From the NCBI RefSeq assembly GCF_000003815.2, contig NC_049980.1, positions 24,607,638-24,669,637 of the forward strand: a DNA stretch of 62,000 nucleotides, in the 5' to 3' direction. The position numbers and the translations under genes were made by a program. Below, piece by piece: positions 27,351 to 41,200 of the stretch (position 1 is its first letter; each line of letters opens with the position of its first letter). Under the pieces are notes generated by a model that had not been told where the DNA came from, ran no database searches, and saw only the letters and a list, made by a program, of their open reading frames with translations. The stretch comes from Branchiostoma floridae (Eukaryota > Chordata > Leptocardii > Amphioxiformes > Branchiostomatidae).

Positions 27351-30300
27351 TGTGGTTCACTAACAACCTCTTGCGGAGCGGACCCACTCAACAAGAACAC
27401 CATCGCAATGACTGGCAGCATCGGCCATTCTAGAGTAGTATCATATGCATAGAAATAGAAAACTACAGTTCAACAAAGAATAAACCCACCCAGTTATCTC
27501 ACCATAGAATGTTACCAACTTGGTTAGATTTATGACGTATTTGTCGTCATCACTAAATCATTTTAAGTGTGTCCTCTCACAGGTGATTACTATGTAACCT
27601 AATAGGTCCACATCGGGGACGTCCTTATGCAAACAGTCTGTTCCGTCCTTATGCAAATAGCCTGTTCGGTGGACCAGTTACAGGACTGTTGAAATGATCT
27701 TGGATGAATGAAGTTGATCATTATTCAAAATGTGGGTGTTTTAAGCTACGTCGGTCACTTAATACAACCACTGCAAGTTGTTTAAACAGGCATGGTTGTG
27801 CTTCAACTTGCCTACTGTCACATCCTCAGTTTCGATCCCAAAATAAGATACAATTGGAAATCGCAGTGTTTCTACAGAATTAGAAACCAATGATTAAGAT
27901 TCATCAAAAAGAGATTTGTAATGGTCGCACCTGTTGGCGACTAGTTCGAGTCTAGTTAGTACCCATTCGCGACAATTTACCAATTGCGATTTTTTTTCTC
28001 TTGAGCAAGAATGTGGTCTGAAATCCACTTTTTTATTGCTTTGTTGACGGTCACTTCGCGAAAGTTCCAGACCAAACCAAGTCTACATTGCCAAACACTA
28101 GACGAGTAGCAAGTCTAGCTACTATTTCCTAGGAAGCACAATAAGCTAGAAGCATATGCATGATTCTTTGTTAGATGGCTTTTTTATTACATAAAGAACA
28201 GTTTCATTGTGGGTTGATGTCGCCGTTCTTATTTGCAGTCTTTGTCCTGTCATAAGTGACATAAAATGTACTGAAACGCAACTTAATGAAAATTTTCTGT
28301 TTTATGACATTTATTACTAACTATCAAATAAAGTATCGCACTGTGTGCCTCATTTCTAAGCCTGGAAACAAAATGAAATAAAGGAACCAAATACAAATAA
28401 ACAGATCCCACCCAGCTTTATTTGGGGTCTATTTCGGCATTCCTTACCTTTATCCCCGTAAACCTTTGGAGAAATAACCCTTTATGTCGGCGCCGTAAAA
28501 GTGAGTTTGCCAAAGTTCAAGATGATAAAGAAGAATAAAAGGCGCTGAATACCAATGTAGTTATTACAGAGCCGGTGAGCGGAGGGAGTCTCACCGGAGC
28601 GCGCCGCAGAGACTCCCACCGTCCCTAAAAGGGCGACCCAGTTCTGTGCGAAAGAGTCGTTAATCAACAGTACACGATTGATCTTTCTGGGAAGAAAAAA
28701 CATCTAAGCATCGATAAGAGTTTTTGTGTGCATTAGATATTACTCTGCCGTCGTTCTTAGCTCAATTCGGACTTTACATTTCAAGCAACGATTACGAGAT
28801 TATGGCACCCAAAGAGGCAGCAACAAACATAAAAGGAGATATGGGCAGACGAGAGTAGCGTGGATATAACGGGGAAGCAATGAACACGATTGACACCTTT
28901 AAACGGCAGGAATACGACCTTTTGCGTCGTAAAATCAAATATCCCGTAGCCCATTTACAGGTTATTATTTTCATGTGTACGCCATAAAGCCTTCTCTGTA
29001 CAAAACTTTCTGAACGAATAGTACTTTATTGTATATTTTGTGTATGTTGTGGATAATCAGCAGATGGCGGATGTTCGCTGGCCATCAGTCCGTGGTAGTT
29101 AAACTTACCATACGTCAAGAGAGTCTCCGTGTATAATCTATCTTTACAATGTGCACCCGATTTGTTCCATCCCCCCAACAAGCTAATAACCCTTTACCGC
29201 TTCGCTGTGGCGTGTGCTGTTATCACTATGAACTGCGAGGGTAGGTACCGGTACATGTCGAGGGTCTAGTCTCTGGAGTCATTTCATTTCATTGTCATTG
29301 TCAGCTATATGTCAGCTAATTGGAGGTGCATTTGCTAGTGTTGTGTACGAGTATTTGAGGAAGAATGTGCTACTACATGTACGTATCCCCTGAAGTAAGA
29401 AAAAAAAAACATTATTCGGGATGTTTAAATCCCCCGGTGATTTGTTTTGACTGATGCCTACGTTATGCATGAAAAGTCGAGCTCGTTCGATAGCTACCCC
29501 AGAATCCAACTTGAGTCTGTTGAGAGCTACTTGTTCGTTACCTCTCCATTGCATCCCAATTAAGGGCTTACCAGCGATGTGTGGCGTACATTGTCTTGGC
29601 ATCAAGTTTCTCCAAGAAAGAGCTGAAAGACCCCGGGTCAAGACAATCAGTCAGAGAAAAAAATCAATTTTCCTCCTCTTTGGGACAACCGCCGGACAGT
29701 GCACCAAGTCTGAGAGAAGCTTTTATAGCGTGTGCGGCTGGGTGTCCAATCAATGATCGCAATAATTACCGCACCACAGCCACATTGGACAAAACCACCA
29801 TGTAACCTGGTCTCATGATGTGCAAAATGTCTTATAGATTAGTTTATATATATTTAAGGTACTGGAATTGTTAAAAGGATGGGATTGAGATTGGCTAAGT
29901 ACGTCTGGAGAGGTGCCGGTCCTCCCTCGGCCCCACGGTGTCTGAAGTACAGGCCACAGTTGTGATCCCATCTCCAGTCTTACAGACGTCCGTCCTCTAT
30001 AATTACCCTTTGTCTCCGCAGAAAATGATGGATGATGATTGTCCCGCCACCTGACAGCCCAAACCGGCACCTGCGCGTCTGAGCCCAGGAGGTATGCAAA
30101 ACGCCAGATGTACACTGCCACACGGGGAGCCCGGCGCAGGACACTCAGCGATATCTGCTGCCATGTCCCATGGGGAGGAAGCTCATGATCATGGTCCTTT
30201 CTATGTTTAGAATGCCATAAATATCATAAAGTCTTCAAGGATAAATAGAATCATTCTACATTTGTTTATGGACGCTTCTGAAATTGTCAATGGATCCCCG

Positions 30301-33300
30301 TCTTTTTTTTTAAAGAAACATCATTACAATCGATTTCAACGGTGTGGAGACTTTTCTAAAATCGTTTTCTGTACATTGGAAAATGAAAACCTTACATGAT
30401 CGTTGCCCGCCAGGAGGGAGGAAAAACGATGGAGTCCACAGGTTGTTTTAAAGCAATATTAAGTTCAGCTGTAGTACGTAGACAGGAGACCAACAGGATG
30501 TATCTGTACGACGAGAATCGCGGTAAATATCTGCTTTAACCCCAGACTGAGATCATCGTTAACAGATTGTTAACACAGTGATTAAGGGTGTTCAGACTAC
30601 TGCAGCAGTGAACTGCTGCTTCTGCTGTATTGTTAAACAACGTGATTTATTTCCTACATTTGCATATAAGGTACGTTCTTGATGCGAGCAAAACTAAACA
30701 ATTGTTTGATCAGGAAATATCCTAGAACCGGTTCACATAATTGACGATGCCATGTTGTTTTTGACAGACTATTGTTTGATCATGATACTGAGTAGTGGTT
30801 CTTTGACTCCCTGGAATTATATAGACAATGAGGATTGGTGAAGATTACTACAGAGCGCTATGATTGTGCCCAGGTCTCCCCCCCCCCCCCCCAGCCATAA
30901 ACTTACTGTAGATATATATAAAGCCCTGCACACTGAGTACCATACTGCATTCATGAAGTATTCCTTCATCTAAACCTCCTCCTTCACCTTGTACACACCG
31001 TGTTTATTGATTTCTTCCCTTATCCCGTCTCCTCTTGGCACAGCACCCCCGGCCCAGCTCCATCCTTCCATAATCCCTTTATTGGCTCCGGGGAAGGAAT
31101 GTAGATGTACCTTGAAACTGATACCTAAATTGGCAATACTTTTTTTCCGTTCCGATACGTTAATAGTAACAATAAACTTTATCGCTCCGTCCGCCAAGGA
31201 TGATAGGCCCAGCATTTACGGCTCTGCCCTATTAGTTCGGCACTATGCAGAATGCGATTCTTCTGTGGGTAATACACAACAACAATGGCAGACCAGATGA
31301 TAAATACAGGTTGCTGAATGAAGATGAATGATAATAACTGATTTTAAATGAACAATATGAAGTCATGATAATGGCCGAACTGTAACACATGTAGAAGACG
31401 GTAATACTTTACATGTAAACGTGTACAGCAGCACGTTCTCTGACAATATAGATGTGGTTTGTAATTCCCTGGTTACTCCTGATCGTTAATAGCGTTATCA
31501 TTTAATATCGAACGACTTTATACAATCTCAATATTTGTTTATGAGTCGATTACGTTTGTTTCTCCTAGGAACAGAAATCACGTTCACGATAGCTAATCAA
31601 TATGTATGTAGAGACACATCAGCATTGAAGGTCTGAGACATCAAGTACTTTAATTACAATGTCATCTGAAATATGCTCTGTTTGTTATTCAATCTTAGAA
31701 GTTCACCTGGAATCTGGCTGGAAAGCGTCATGAGGGCAAAAATGTGAGGAAAAAGTGGAAAATGAAAAGCTGCAATATTGTTTTGTCAGGACGTACAATA
31801 AGTGATAAGTTGTTTTAAAAGTTTACAAGACATCTCCATGAAAAAGAAACTAACCAAGCTGTAACAACTATTAATTCTTGCCCCCGGCCTGGAAACTAAA
31901 ACCTGGCGTAAGAGTATTAAGAATATAATTTGAGTTTTTCATGCACAGTAGTTAATCTCCTGTTCCACCCAATCCGCTGTACCATGCCCGTGTTCCGCTT
32001 CTGCTCTCCCGGAGTAAGCCTTGCCTAAACATATTAGCTATAATTGATTTTTAACGGTACGCAGAAGATAACGTTAGCTATAAAACTGTAAGTACACGGC
32101 GTAACGACCGGATGGGCCATTACAGGCGATGTATAATTACAACAGCAGAGCATAGAACGTAAACGAGAATAAATGAGTCGAGGTAGAAGATATCATGCGT
32201 GCTACAAACTATTCGCCTTCAAGATGTTCTGTGCAGATGTTGATCTGATATGCAGAAGTGTTGGGAGAAAATTAGTAAGATGAACGTTGTTTATGTGAAG
32301 GGTAAAAAAAATCGATAGCAAGAGCAAGTTATCATTCTTGGCTATCAACCCCTCTCCCCGCCCTCCCCGCTAGCCTGTTACTCTGGCCGTGTCGTCCATA
32401 AAACTGCCGCTCGTTAAAGAGTTACATCCCGGGGGCTAGAGCACACAAATAGCGATTGACACCATCAGAACCTGCAGTCGTATCACTGTGGAGCTCGATA
32501 AGCATCCGGATGGGAAACTGACCGCTGTGGAGAACACGACAACAGTCCCACCGGGGTTAGCATCTTGAGGTGGTTGCCTTCGCATTGCCACGTCCCTGGA
32601 TGATTGGCGTTGATTGATTCGAATCTTGGCTCGGCTTGTGAGATTGAAAGTGAGGGCAGTACGAGGGGAAAATTAATCCGTTCATCCGTGATCAATACTA
32701 GATGAAAGGAATCGGGAATTTGGACATGAGAAGAAAAATTGACACAGTTGACTTGTGAGAATCTTAAATCTTGCACGGTCGATATCCCCCGCCTGTCGAG
32801 CCACCGGTGCTCACGCGACAGACGATATTAAAGCCCGGAGTCCCCCAAGACGTTATAAAGTATGGCACAATACCAGAACGGAAATGAGAACATAAACGTG
32901 GACGATCAAAATGGCATCGGCCAATCTCCCGTCGTATTTCATCAGCCAAGTTCCAACCTTTCTCCGTCGCCCCGAACGGACAGAAATGTCACCGTCGATT
33001 CATTACACGGACGCGCAACGACAAGGGCATTACTGCGAGCAACTGAAAAGTTCATCCTTTAGAGTCCGTAATGAGGAAACAGTCGCGCCTGATCGACATC
33101 TGATGACAACAATGGCGTCTGGTTGGCTCACGGAGAGACCTCCCCGCCATCCGCAGGGCACCTGCTGCCAAATTAATCGTCCAACATCACAAAGAGCAGC
33201 AGTAAATCCTCCCATTCTCCCGCCAAAAACTTTGATGGCGGAGTTTGGTTCCGCGAGATACAACCCTGTCAGTCAAGTTGCTTTTAATCTGATGAATGCA

Positions 33301-33977
33301 TGACTCTCATCGATTGGTGGGTGTATAATCCCAAGATTGGTACTGAGCGCTTTTGGCCAGCAATCAAATAAAAAGAAAACTGTATTCTCCAAACGACAAA
33401 CAGGAAAAAACACCACCGCAAATTAATATCAATTTAAAAAGTGGAAACTTACGAAACGCTCCTCTCACCAACAGAGCACAATAGTGAAGACATGTGGTTT
33501 GAAGCCAAATGGTTTAAGCGGTGATAAATAAAAGTCTGTTCTTAACGGTAGGTATTGTTCGAACGCCACCACGACTGATTCTGGACTGGTTCAAACCTGA
33601 CGTAACGTATTACAGTAGTTGGAGACGATTGCTCCTTCCCTGGTTAATTCGACAGTTATGCATGATTCTACCTGATTCAAATGGCTCTCAAGACGCGTTC
33701 CTATTCAGGAGTGGTGTGTCGCATACATAAGAGGGATTAGCAAAGCGGGTTCAATAAATATCCGGAGCTATTGCCAATTTTTAGCGCGTCGTCCCGTCCC
33801 GAGTTGTCGGCCAAGTGATGCCGATTGGTGAGGTAGGAATGGGTAAGTGCAGACTTCTGGGAGAAAGGTGCAATGTTCATATACAGTCAAAGGATCATTT
33901 GTACTTAACATGATAATCTTTATCATGGCGATTCAAAGAAAGTAGTATTATTTCACTGTGTCTTAGCACCAGAGTAG
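27351..33977. other. Non-coding stretch with one complex hairpin
   Basis: A stem CCGGTGAG...CTCACCGG (28572-28597) overlaps a second inverted pair GGGAGTCTC/GAGACTCCC. A 14-bp poly(C) run lies near 30878. A GC-richer zone at about 32350-33300 has no convincing exon. Confidence 0.45.
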
Positions 33978-34109
33978 CGTCAATAGCTGAGTGGTCAAGA
34001 GAGATCGATCACTGGTTCCGACCTGGCAGCTGCGGCAAAGTTTTTTCCTCGCTCCACACGCGGGTGTAAATGAGTCGGCAGCTGACAGTACGGGTTCTCA
34101 TGACTTTGC
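33978..34109 (+). mobile_element. Possible tRNA-derived SINE
   Basis: TAGCTGAGTGGTCAAGAG resembles a tRNA A-box/D-arm region and is followed by CTGGTTCCGACCTGG, a weak B box. A body with GGGTGTAAATGAGT and GGCAGCTGACAG follows, of a kind seen in SINE tails. It abuts the Harbinger-like MITE. A related 38-bp stretch (TCGGCAGCTGACAG...TCATGACTT) occurs near 37288. Confidence 0.4.
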
Positions 34110-34112
34110 TTA

Positions 34113-34928
34113 TACCCGCCTCACATTAGGCGCGATTCGATCGGAAGACTAGTTTACGAGCTCTAAATGACATTTTCGTGAGTAAGACGTCCGGTGTTCT
34201 CACGATCATCTTGCGATTTTTAGGGATCGCCGGAAATTTTCAGGAGTCTTACGACGGTCGCGGTGCAGCGAAACATGTTCTTAACATAAGCGACAAGTCG
34301 CAGGAGATCTCCGAGATCGCAGAGCTCGTTACCGAGTCGCAGATCGTGCGTGCAAATCGTGCGTACCTCGCAAGGGTATCGGGCAATAGTCTTGCGTCAA
34401 TCCAACGGTTGAAGACCGATAGGCGAGCACAGACATAGTTATTAATCATCGAACGCAAATCGGATGGCGAACGCCCGTTAGTCGGGCGACGTTCGGGCGA
34501 CGTTCACCCGACTTCCGATTGTTTACAAATATTGAATTTCTGGGAATGTGAGGGTAATTCTAACATTGTGGCCCCTGTGGCAGTATGTAGGCTGGCTTTG
34601 TGACACACTTTCCTTTCTTGTGTCATTTCTATTATGCCCTCGCATTCCATTCATTGGTTAAAAAGATTCCGACAACAAAATAAGCAACATTTATTGATCT
34701 CTTGCCTTTTTTTGAGGAACGTTTTGTATTCCCTTGTCCGCGTGCAAGAGGTCATGGGAGGTTCATTATCATAGATTTATTCGCCGTCGATCGCACGAGC
34801 CTCGCTTATATGTGAGGGGAACAGGTTTTGGGCGAAAAATACGCAAGACCATCTTAAGATCTTAAATCAGCCGACCTTCCTGCGATCGCGAAGTACGTCC
34901 GAAGATCGTATATAATGTGAGGCGGGTA
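34113..34928. mobile_element. Harbinger-like MITE (816 bp)
   Basis: TACCCGCCTCACATTA is found at the left end and inverted at the right end, with looser similarity further in. TTA flanks both sides (34110-34112 and 34929-34931), a PIF/Harbinger-type target duplication. The interior is rich in CGATCG/GATC and has CGGGCGACGTT repeated twice near 34485-34505. No transposase is recognisable; the ORFs inside look random. Confidence 0.7.
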
Positions 34929-35192
34929 TTAAGAAGTCGGAAGGCGATGGAAGGAGAGGAAAGTCTCCGCCGTTCGATACTGCGCTTACGCCCAATGCGT
35001 GACCAGAGTTGTTGAACACCCACATGTTTATGATAATCTACCATCTGTGTACGCACAGTCAGTTTTGTAAAACGGTGCTCGACATTTCCTTGTGAGAAGA
35101 CTACGTAGGCATTAGTCTATTGATAATGTATTAGAGTATTTGTATTTTGGGCCATTGATTCTAGTCGTTAAAGTCGCTCTCTGGTAAGGTTG

Positions 35193-35287
35193 TAGTTGGA
35201 AGCTTTGTCACGCGTTGCTCTCGGTGATGAATTAAGTAGACTACTTAATTCATCATCGAGAGCGAAGTGTGACAAAGCTTCCAACTA
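35193..35287. repeat. 95-bp near-perfect palindrome
   Basis: Two 47-bp arms (35193-35239 and 35241-35287) are inverted copies around a single central A, with 43 of 47 positions complementary. Three of the four mismatches would be G-U wobbles in RNA. No target duplication is evident. Confidence 0.9.
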
Positions 35288-38200
35288 AAGTTCGGATTGG
35301 AACTTTTTGATGTCAAGATCGGTTATCCGCACAAACGACTTTCTCCTATCATAATTCATCACTTTCGTCTTTGAACAGACTGAATAGAATTGGAGGCGCT
35401 TGGGCTGCAGATTCGAAGTTCAGTGGAATACGATGAAATACACAGTCCATCTGCAGGGTGGGTAAAATCATATGATAATAATAGGATCGAATTGGATATG
35501 AACTGACCACCACGGTAAACGGATCACCCTGCAGCCCATGGCCGGTGAAAGTTTTTATTTACTGGCCACCACACCCCTCCTGTAGTAGTGGAGCGGTCCG
35601 GATGAAGGAGCAGCCTTCACAGACGATATCGACAATCAATACAACAGGCAATGATGGAACTGGCGCCGCTTTCCCTTTTGTTCGGGTCCAATCAGACGGT
35701 CTCCACCTTATCTATCCTATTCACCTCCCTATCATGTTAGGCGAATTCTTTGATCGAAAAATAAACGACCCTAGGACCCGCTCACTTTGGAAACCTTTCT
35801 TCCGCCGGCTCGACACTTACTCTCTGTGACATTCAGTGTTTCCGCTATCAACCTTCAAAGGACAGAAGTGATTCTACCAAATAGCGGGGGATACTTTATT
35901 TCTGACAGGTCCCGTGGCAGAAGGATTGGGGTACTCACGACCTCATCTCTTGGCCCCAAGCGGAAACGATGCCCTTTTGAAAATGAAGAATTGATTTTGG
36001 TCTTAACGCGTGTTTTGTTTGAGTCTCAACGAGCAACTCGGGCTTCTGTAGTGACCATTGATTATGAGATTACCAGTAGAGGTAGAAGTTAGAAAGGGCC
36101 ATCGACCTGGTTATTATATAATACTAGTAGTTCCCTTTCTGCAATGTTCTTCCCTGGAACAATTTGCCTACTTTCTAACTTTCCATACAAGTGTCAGTCA
36201 CAAATAAAACTGCGTACTTTTAAAATGTGGCTTGTGTAATTGGTGTCTTCACGTGAGCTTAGAAAAATTAAATTTTCTCAAGTTTTTACAAAAACTGCGA
36301 TCGAGCGAATGTCCACAGCAAACTACCGTTCCTGAACGACATAATAGGGTAAGTGGTAAATTCACCTCTTGCCCAATTGTTCTACTAAGTGAAGCATGTT
36401 TGACATTTTCAGGAAAGTGGTTACGCCGTACATGCACTTTAAGTCGCTAAATCGTAACTGTTTTAATACCGCCCACTGAATGCAATTTGCGCCAATGGAA
36501 GGTGTGGCAGGCACATGCGGCCAAGACGCAACGCTCTGCTACTCTCATTTGAATAGCGGCTCTTCTGTCTTGTAAATATGCAGGTTTGGCCAGGATTCTA
36601 AAATCAAACCATAATCAAATCAAACATGGATTAAAGAAAGAAATGAGGGAAAATAAAACACTAATTGGAAGTCTTAGAACTCTTGTTTGACTAGCGGCTC
36701 TTGTAAATATGCCGGTTTGGCCTGAATTGTAAAATCAAACCATAATCAAATCAAACATGGATTAAAGAAAGAAAAGAAGGAAAATAGAACACTTGGAAGT
36801 CCACATAACATTACTTTTGATAGAAAGTAGTCAATGACTCCACATTAGAAGGGCACTCTGTTGGGTACATGTACCAATTCTCGAATGTTCTCGCGAGATT
36901 TGAAGTCATGCGCACCTATGACTGTTTCTGCAAGCATGGCTGTACTCCCACTGTCATAGAAGACATTGGGCCCTAGATTCTTGGGTGACGGCGTAAGATC
37001 TTGGGATAGCGCCAGAGATCTGAGGCTTATTTCGCCGATATTGTGATCCCAAATAGGGGATAAAGGGGCTTCAGAAATTACTTCGAATTGATCATAGTGC
37101 ACATCATTATGGACGCGACATTGTCGATGACACAAAATACGACACGAACGTGTCAGCCTCCTTGCGAATGTCGCCTTTTCTAATCTGGATGCATCATTCA
37201 TACCGTGACGAAACTGTCCGCCCGGTAAGCCAAGGCTTTGCCGGCATCACTTGGCTGCTGACGAGCCGTGCCTGCATGCCTCGGACTCGGCAGCTGACAG
37301 GACTGGTTTTCATGACTTGACCTTTCCGAGTGCCGCTGCTTGTTCTCCGCAGCTTTGAGCCCACGTGAGAGAAGATGTGGGATTCTCCACGCAACCCCTC
37401 CTCTTTGATGGGCGCAGATCTGTAATCTTCCCCCGGTCTGTTCTTTTGGTACATTATTAAAAGAGGGATCGAATGCCGTAATACGCCTATCAGCGGGCCA
37501 GTGCAGCGCATACAAAACATTTCGTGGGTCGATCAAACATCGCTATATATACCTACAGTACAGAAGACGGCAACAGAACACACATATTCTAAGCCATCAT
37601 TTCTTTTCTAATCTCCCTGCTTCCTCGAATGGTACAATACCTGCCGTATTGCGCTTCTCCAGCCTTGTGAAGAAATGATTATTTGTCTCAGTGAAAGACA
37701 GATGATGATTTTGTAACACTACTGTTTTAATTGGGGCTGTCTGTTCGTCGCTAGCCATCTGTTTGACGAAGTTTATGGTGAGTAACAGGTTTCTTGCAAA
37801 CGATAACATCGTGAGCATTAAATGACGACGTTCTTAACCCCCTCCCCATCTTTATCTTGCCAGGCGCATATGTTCCATGAACAGGTGTTTTATTCACCAC
37901 ACCTCCGGTTATTGATATTCTTTTGACGAACTTGTCATCGATCAGAAGGCCGTAATGAGCAGGATTGATTTCAAAGTGCTGACGAGTGTTCGGTCGGTTC
38001 GCTCTTTCATCAGGGCGCCGCTACGCCAATTTCATACCTTTGCACACGGCAGACGGCTGCGGGTTGGAGAATTACTGCTTACCTAGGATGGCGCGTATTC
38101 AAATGTACTTGGCGCGCACTCCCCGGCGTATAAATCTCGCATGATCTATCTGTAATGTTGTCTTGCTTCCCTGTGAAGGATTTGAAACGCAGCCACCTGA

Positions 38201-41200
38201 AACGCCATGTCGATGAAGCATCGCTGAAGCAGCAAAACATAACCGACTTTTGCGACATTCTTCGACAAAAATTATAAAACGGCTGTGAAAATTTAACAGG
38301 AACAAACTACAACATCTACCTAAGAGCAATCAGAGGTCAGCCCAATTAATGAAGCAAGGCCACGGGTGGCAACTAGGCATTATGTAGATAATAACTCATA
38401 AATCATAAACTATTGTAAGTTGATTGATGAAGCTCGTTTCAAGCGGGGAACGCCTCAAGTTCGAGATCACGTGACTCGTTTTATTGATGGCGACCCTGTG
38501 AGTCGTAAACACCCATAATGCCTTGTATATTTCATCATTAAGTTTAATGAAATGGCGAGATTTTGCCATTTGTCGCCATCCTGCAAGATGGAAAAGCTCG
38601 TTTGCTGATCTGACAGAATGTTTTTGAATGTTTACATTCCTTTAGGAATAATGGCACGTCCTTCTCTTGACTCCATTGCCTGTTAATTCTGAAGTAATTT
38701 GCGGTATTATTCTCTAGATGCGCATGGGTCTACCCAGGAGACGAAATGTGATGAAACAGGAATTGTGTCGTCCTGGTAGCTGAACACCTTTCTACGTGAC
38801 TCAATCAACAAAAGTGAGGGATGAACATTATGCTAATTTCAAATACATTCATCATATTCTCATAGCATAACACCGCGTAAAAGATATTTTGTAAAGCTCT
38901 ACTGTATCGCCTGGCCAAATACTTTTGGAGAGGTGGTGGAATTGCTACCATTTATAGGCCAACTCTAGAGTTACTGGATGCCATGAAAAGACGACGTATT
39001 TTAAGAAACAGTTGGAATGTATCGACAGTGTACATGTTTGACACATGATTCCCAACAGAGAACACGGGCAATGTTTCAACGTATACGTTGAAGCCCCGCA
39101 CACCGAAACACACCCTATCTAGTTCCACTGGAGAGAAGCCAGGTTATGAATATTCATGGCATACATCAAAAGGGCAATGCTATTCCTCTGTGAGCCCTGG
39201 CAATTTACCGGGGCTCATTTTCGCTGCAATCTAAGCGACAGGATCGAAATTATAAGATCGATGATGTTATCAGCCAAATGGGCTGGAAAATACTCCGCTC
39301 TGCGGCATAGAACTAAAAAAGAAACTTTATTGACAGGACAGTGGTACAGTGTGTTTTATGTGGTTGACTACGTCAGACGGTAAAGGACCAAAATATCGGT
39401 CAGCAAATGATAGCGTGATGAAAACACTTTGATATATCAATTTTCTTTATTATGGCAGCATTGTGAATTTCTGCATATGGAGGCAATAACAGGGGATTTT
39501 TAGCACATGCCGTTTTGCACTGAAAATATTTTTGTCCCAGCCGAGCCATTGCGAAAGTTACTAGTGCTATAGCATTGTCATCGTTTAGCCAGATATTGCG
39601 GACGGCATGTATTTAGTAACACACTACTAATGCCCTTAATTGTTGTTTGAATGCTACGTCTAACAGGCATTGTTGCTGGAAGATGCGTAATTCATCTTAA
39701 TTCATAGTAATAGTTTTCTAATCAGAATATCTGTAATTGAATCGGTGCCCCAGGCATTCTGAGATATTCATGTCGGCACCGACGCGGTGAACCTGACTGC
39801 AGCAGCACAAGTGTGCGGCAGGTGTCTCGCAGTATCCCGATCAGCGCCATGAATATGCTAATGTGGGACTCAACATAAAGCTTTCACACGCCTCCTCTCA
39901 ATCGCTCCAGTGAAGGCGGCCTTCAATATCAAACGGTCTTTCATCTGAGATTAATAGCTACCAGTTTTCGCTTGAAGATATCATACGCCGTCATGTGGGG
40001 ATAGGTGATCATCGGACGACTGCATGCTATAGGCGGTACCGTGGTCACCAAAGTCTTGCCCGTAGCTCTGTGTCACGTATTTAGACCCATTGGTCTATAA
40101 ACGATGACCATTGTCTCGGCATTCTCGGCATCAATTTATGGAGCATTGTCATTGTAGCCGGCAATAGTCTGGTAACATGTCGCTATGAGAGGAGCCATGA
40201 GTTTTATTACATTCGCCGAGAAGACTATTTCTCGGTCCTATACGTTTGTGTGTTTGTTTGTGTTTGTGTGTGCCTGGTTGTGAACATCAAGAACAGGAGA
40301 AACTGATAAACCTTTATGGCACCTTGTTTATGGGTTGATGGGCAAAACGAATGACATAAAGGCCCCTAGCGGGTTTCTACTGTACTGCAATGAAAATACC
40401 GTGTACCCTAACCCGCAGCGAATACGTGTAAGCCGGGGGACCTGTCAGACTATGAGCTGACTGGTAACCATGGTGATCGTCATGCTGAGTGCCCATTGGT
40501 ATTCTAGTCCTAGACTGGGTTACCTCACGTTCAACGCCATTAACCCGAAAACTCCCAAGGACCACGTCCCCGAACAGCGCGAGTTGTGTTGTACAGACCC
40601 CCCCCCCCCCCCCCAGTGATACCCTGTTTAGCAGCTTTAGCTGACTTGACAAAGTCGTTAACAACCAGAGGGCGTGACCCTGACCCTTCGACCATCTGTC
40701 AATTTGTGCCCTGCTGATCATGATATTTGAAGGATTACATCGGATATGAGATGGCTCCCTCATAAGTGCATCAATGAACAATTATGATTGACGACATCTT
40801 AAGAACGAGGACCAAACTTCATCATCGCTGATGAATACGATGAGGTGCATCCTGGGTAATGGCGAATGATCACGTGATCATTTTAGAATCAAACATTTGA
40901 ACACCATTTTGTAGATCAGCACGTCCAAAGATCTATTTGTTATGGAACGGTTTTGAATAACTAGTAAATGACGGGTATAAAACAAATACAGTAATCAATA
41001 GACAGTTATTTTGTGTGGCTGTTGTGATAGGGATAATTCGCAATGCCGTTTTGCGCGCTACATCGCCCCACCCTCTCGCAATCAAACCCGGCAGCAGTGG
41101 CAATAAATGATCATAAAACACGACACGTCTATTAATGGTTGAGCACTCCAATTTCGTGGATGAGACTTAATGTTCCCTTAGAATATTATACTTTGAAGAA

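Noticed and set aside
27940-27965. tRNA B-box-like AGTTCGAGTC
   Set aside because: No A box at the right distance and no cloverleaf could be drawn.
40377-40781. 134-codon minus-strand ORF
   Set aside because: It runs through a poly(C) tract (poly-Gly) and shows no domain.
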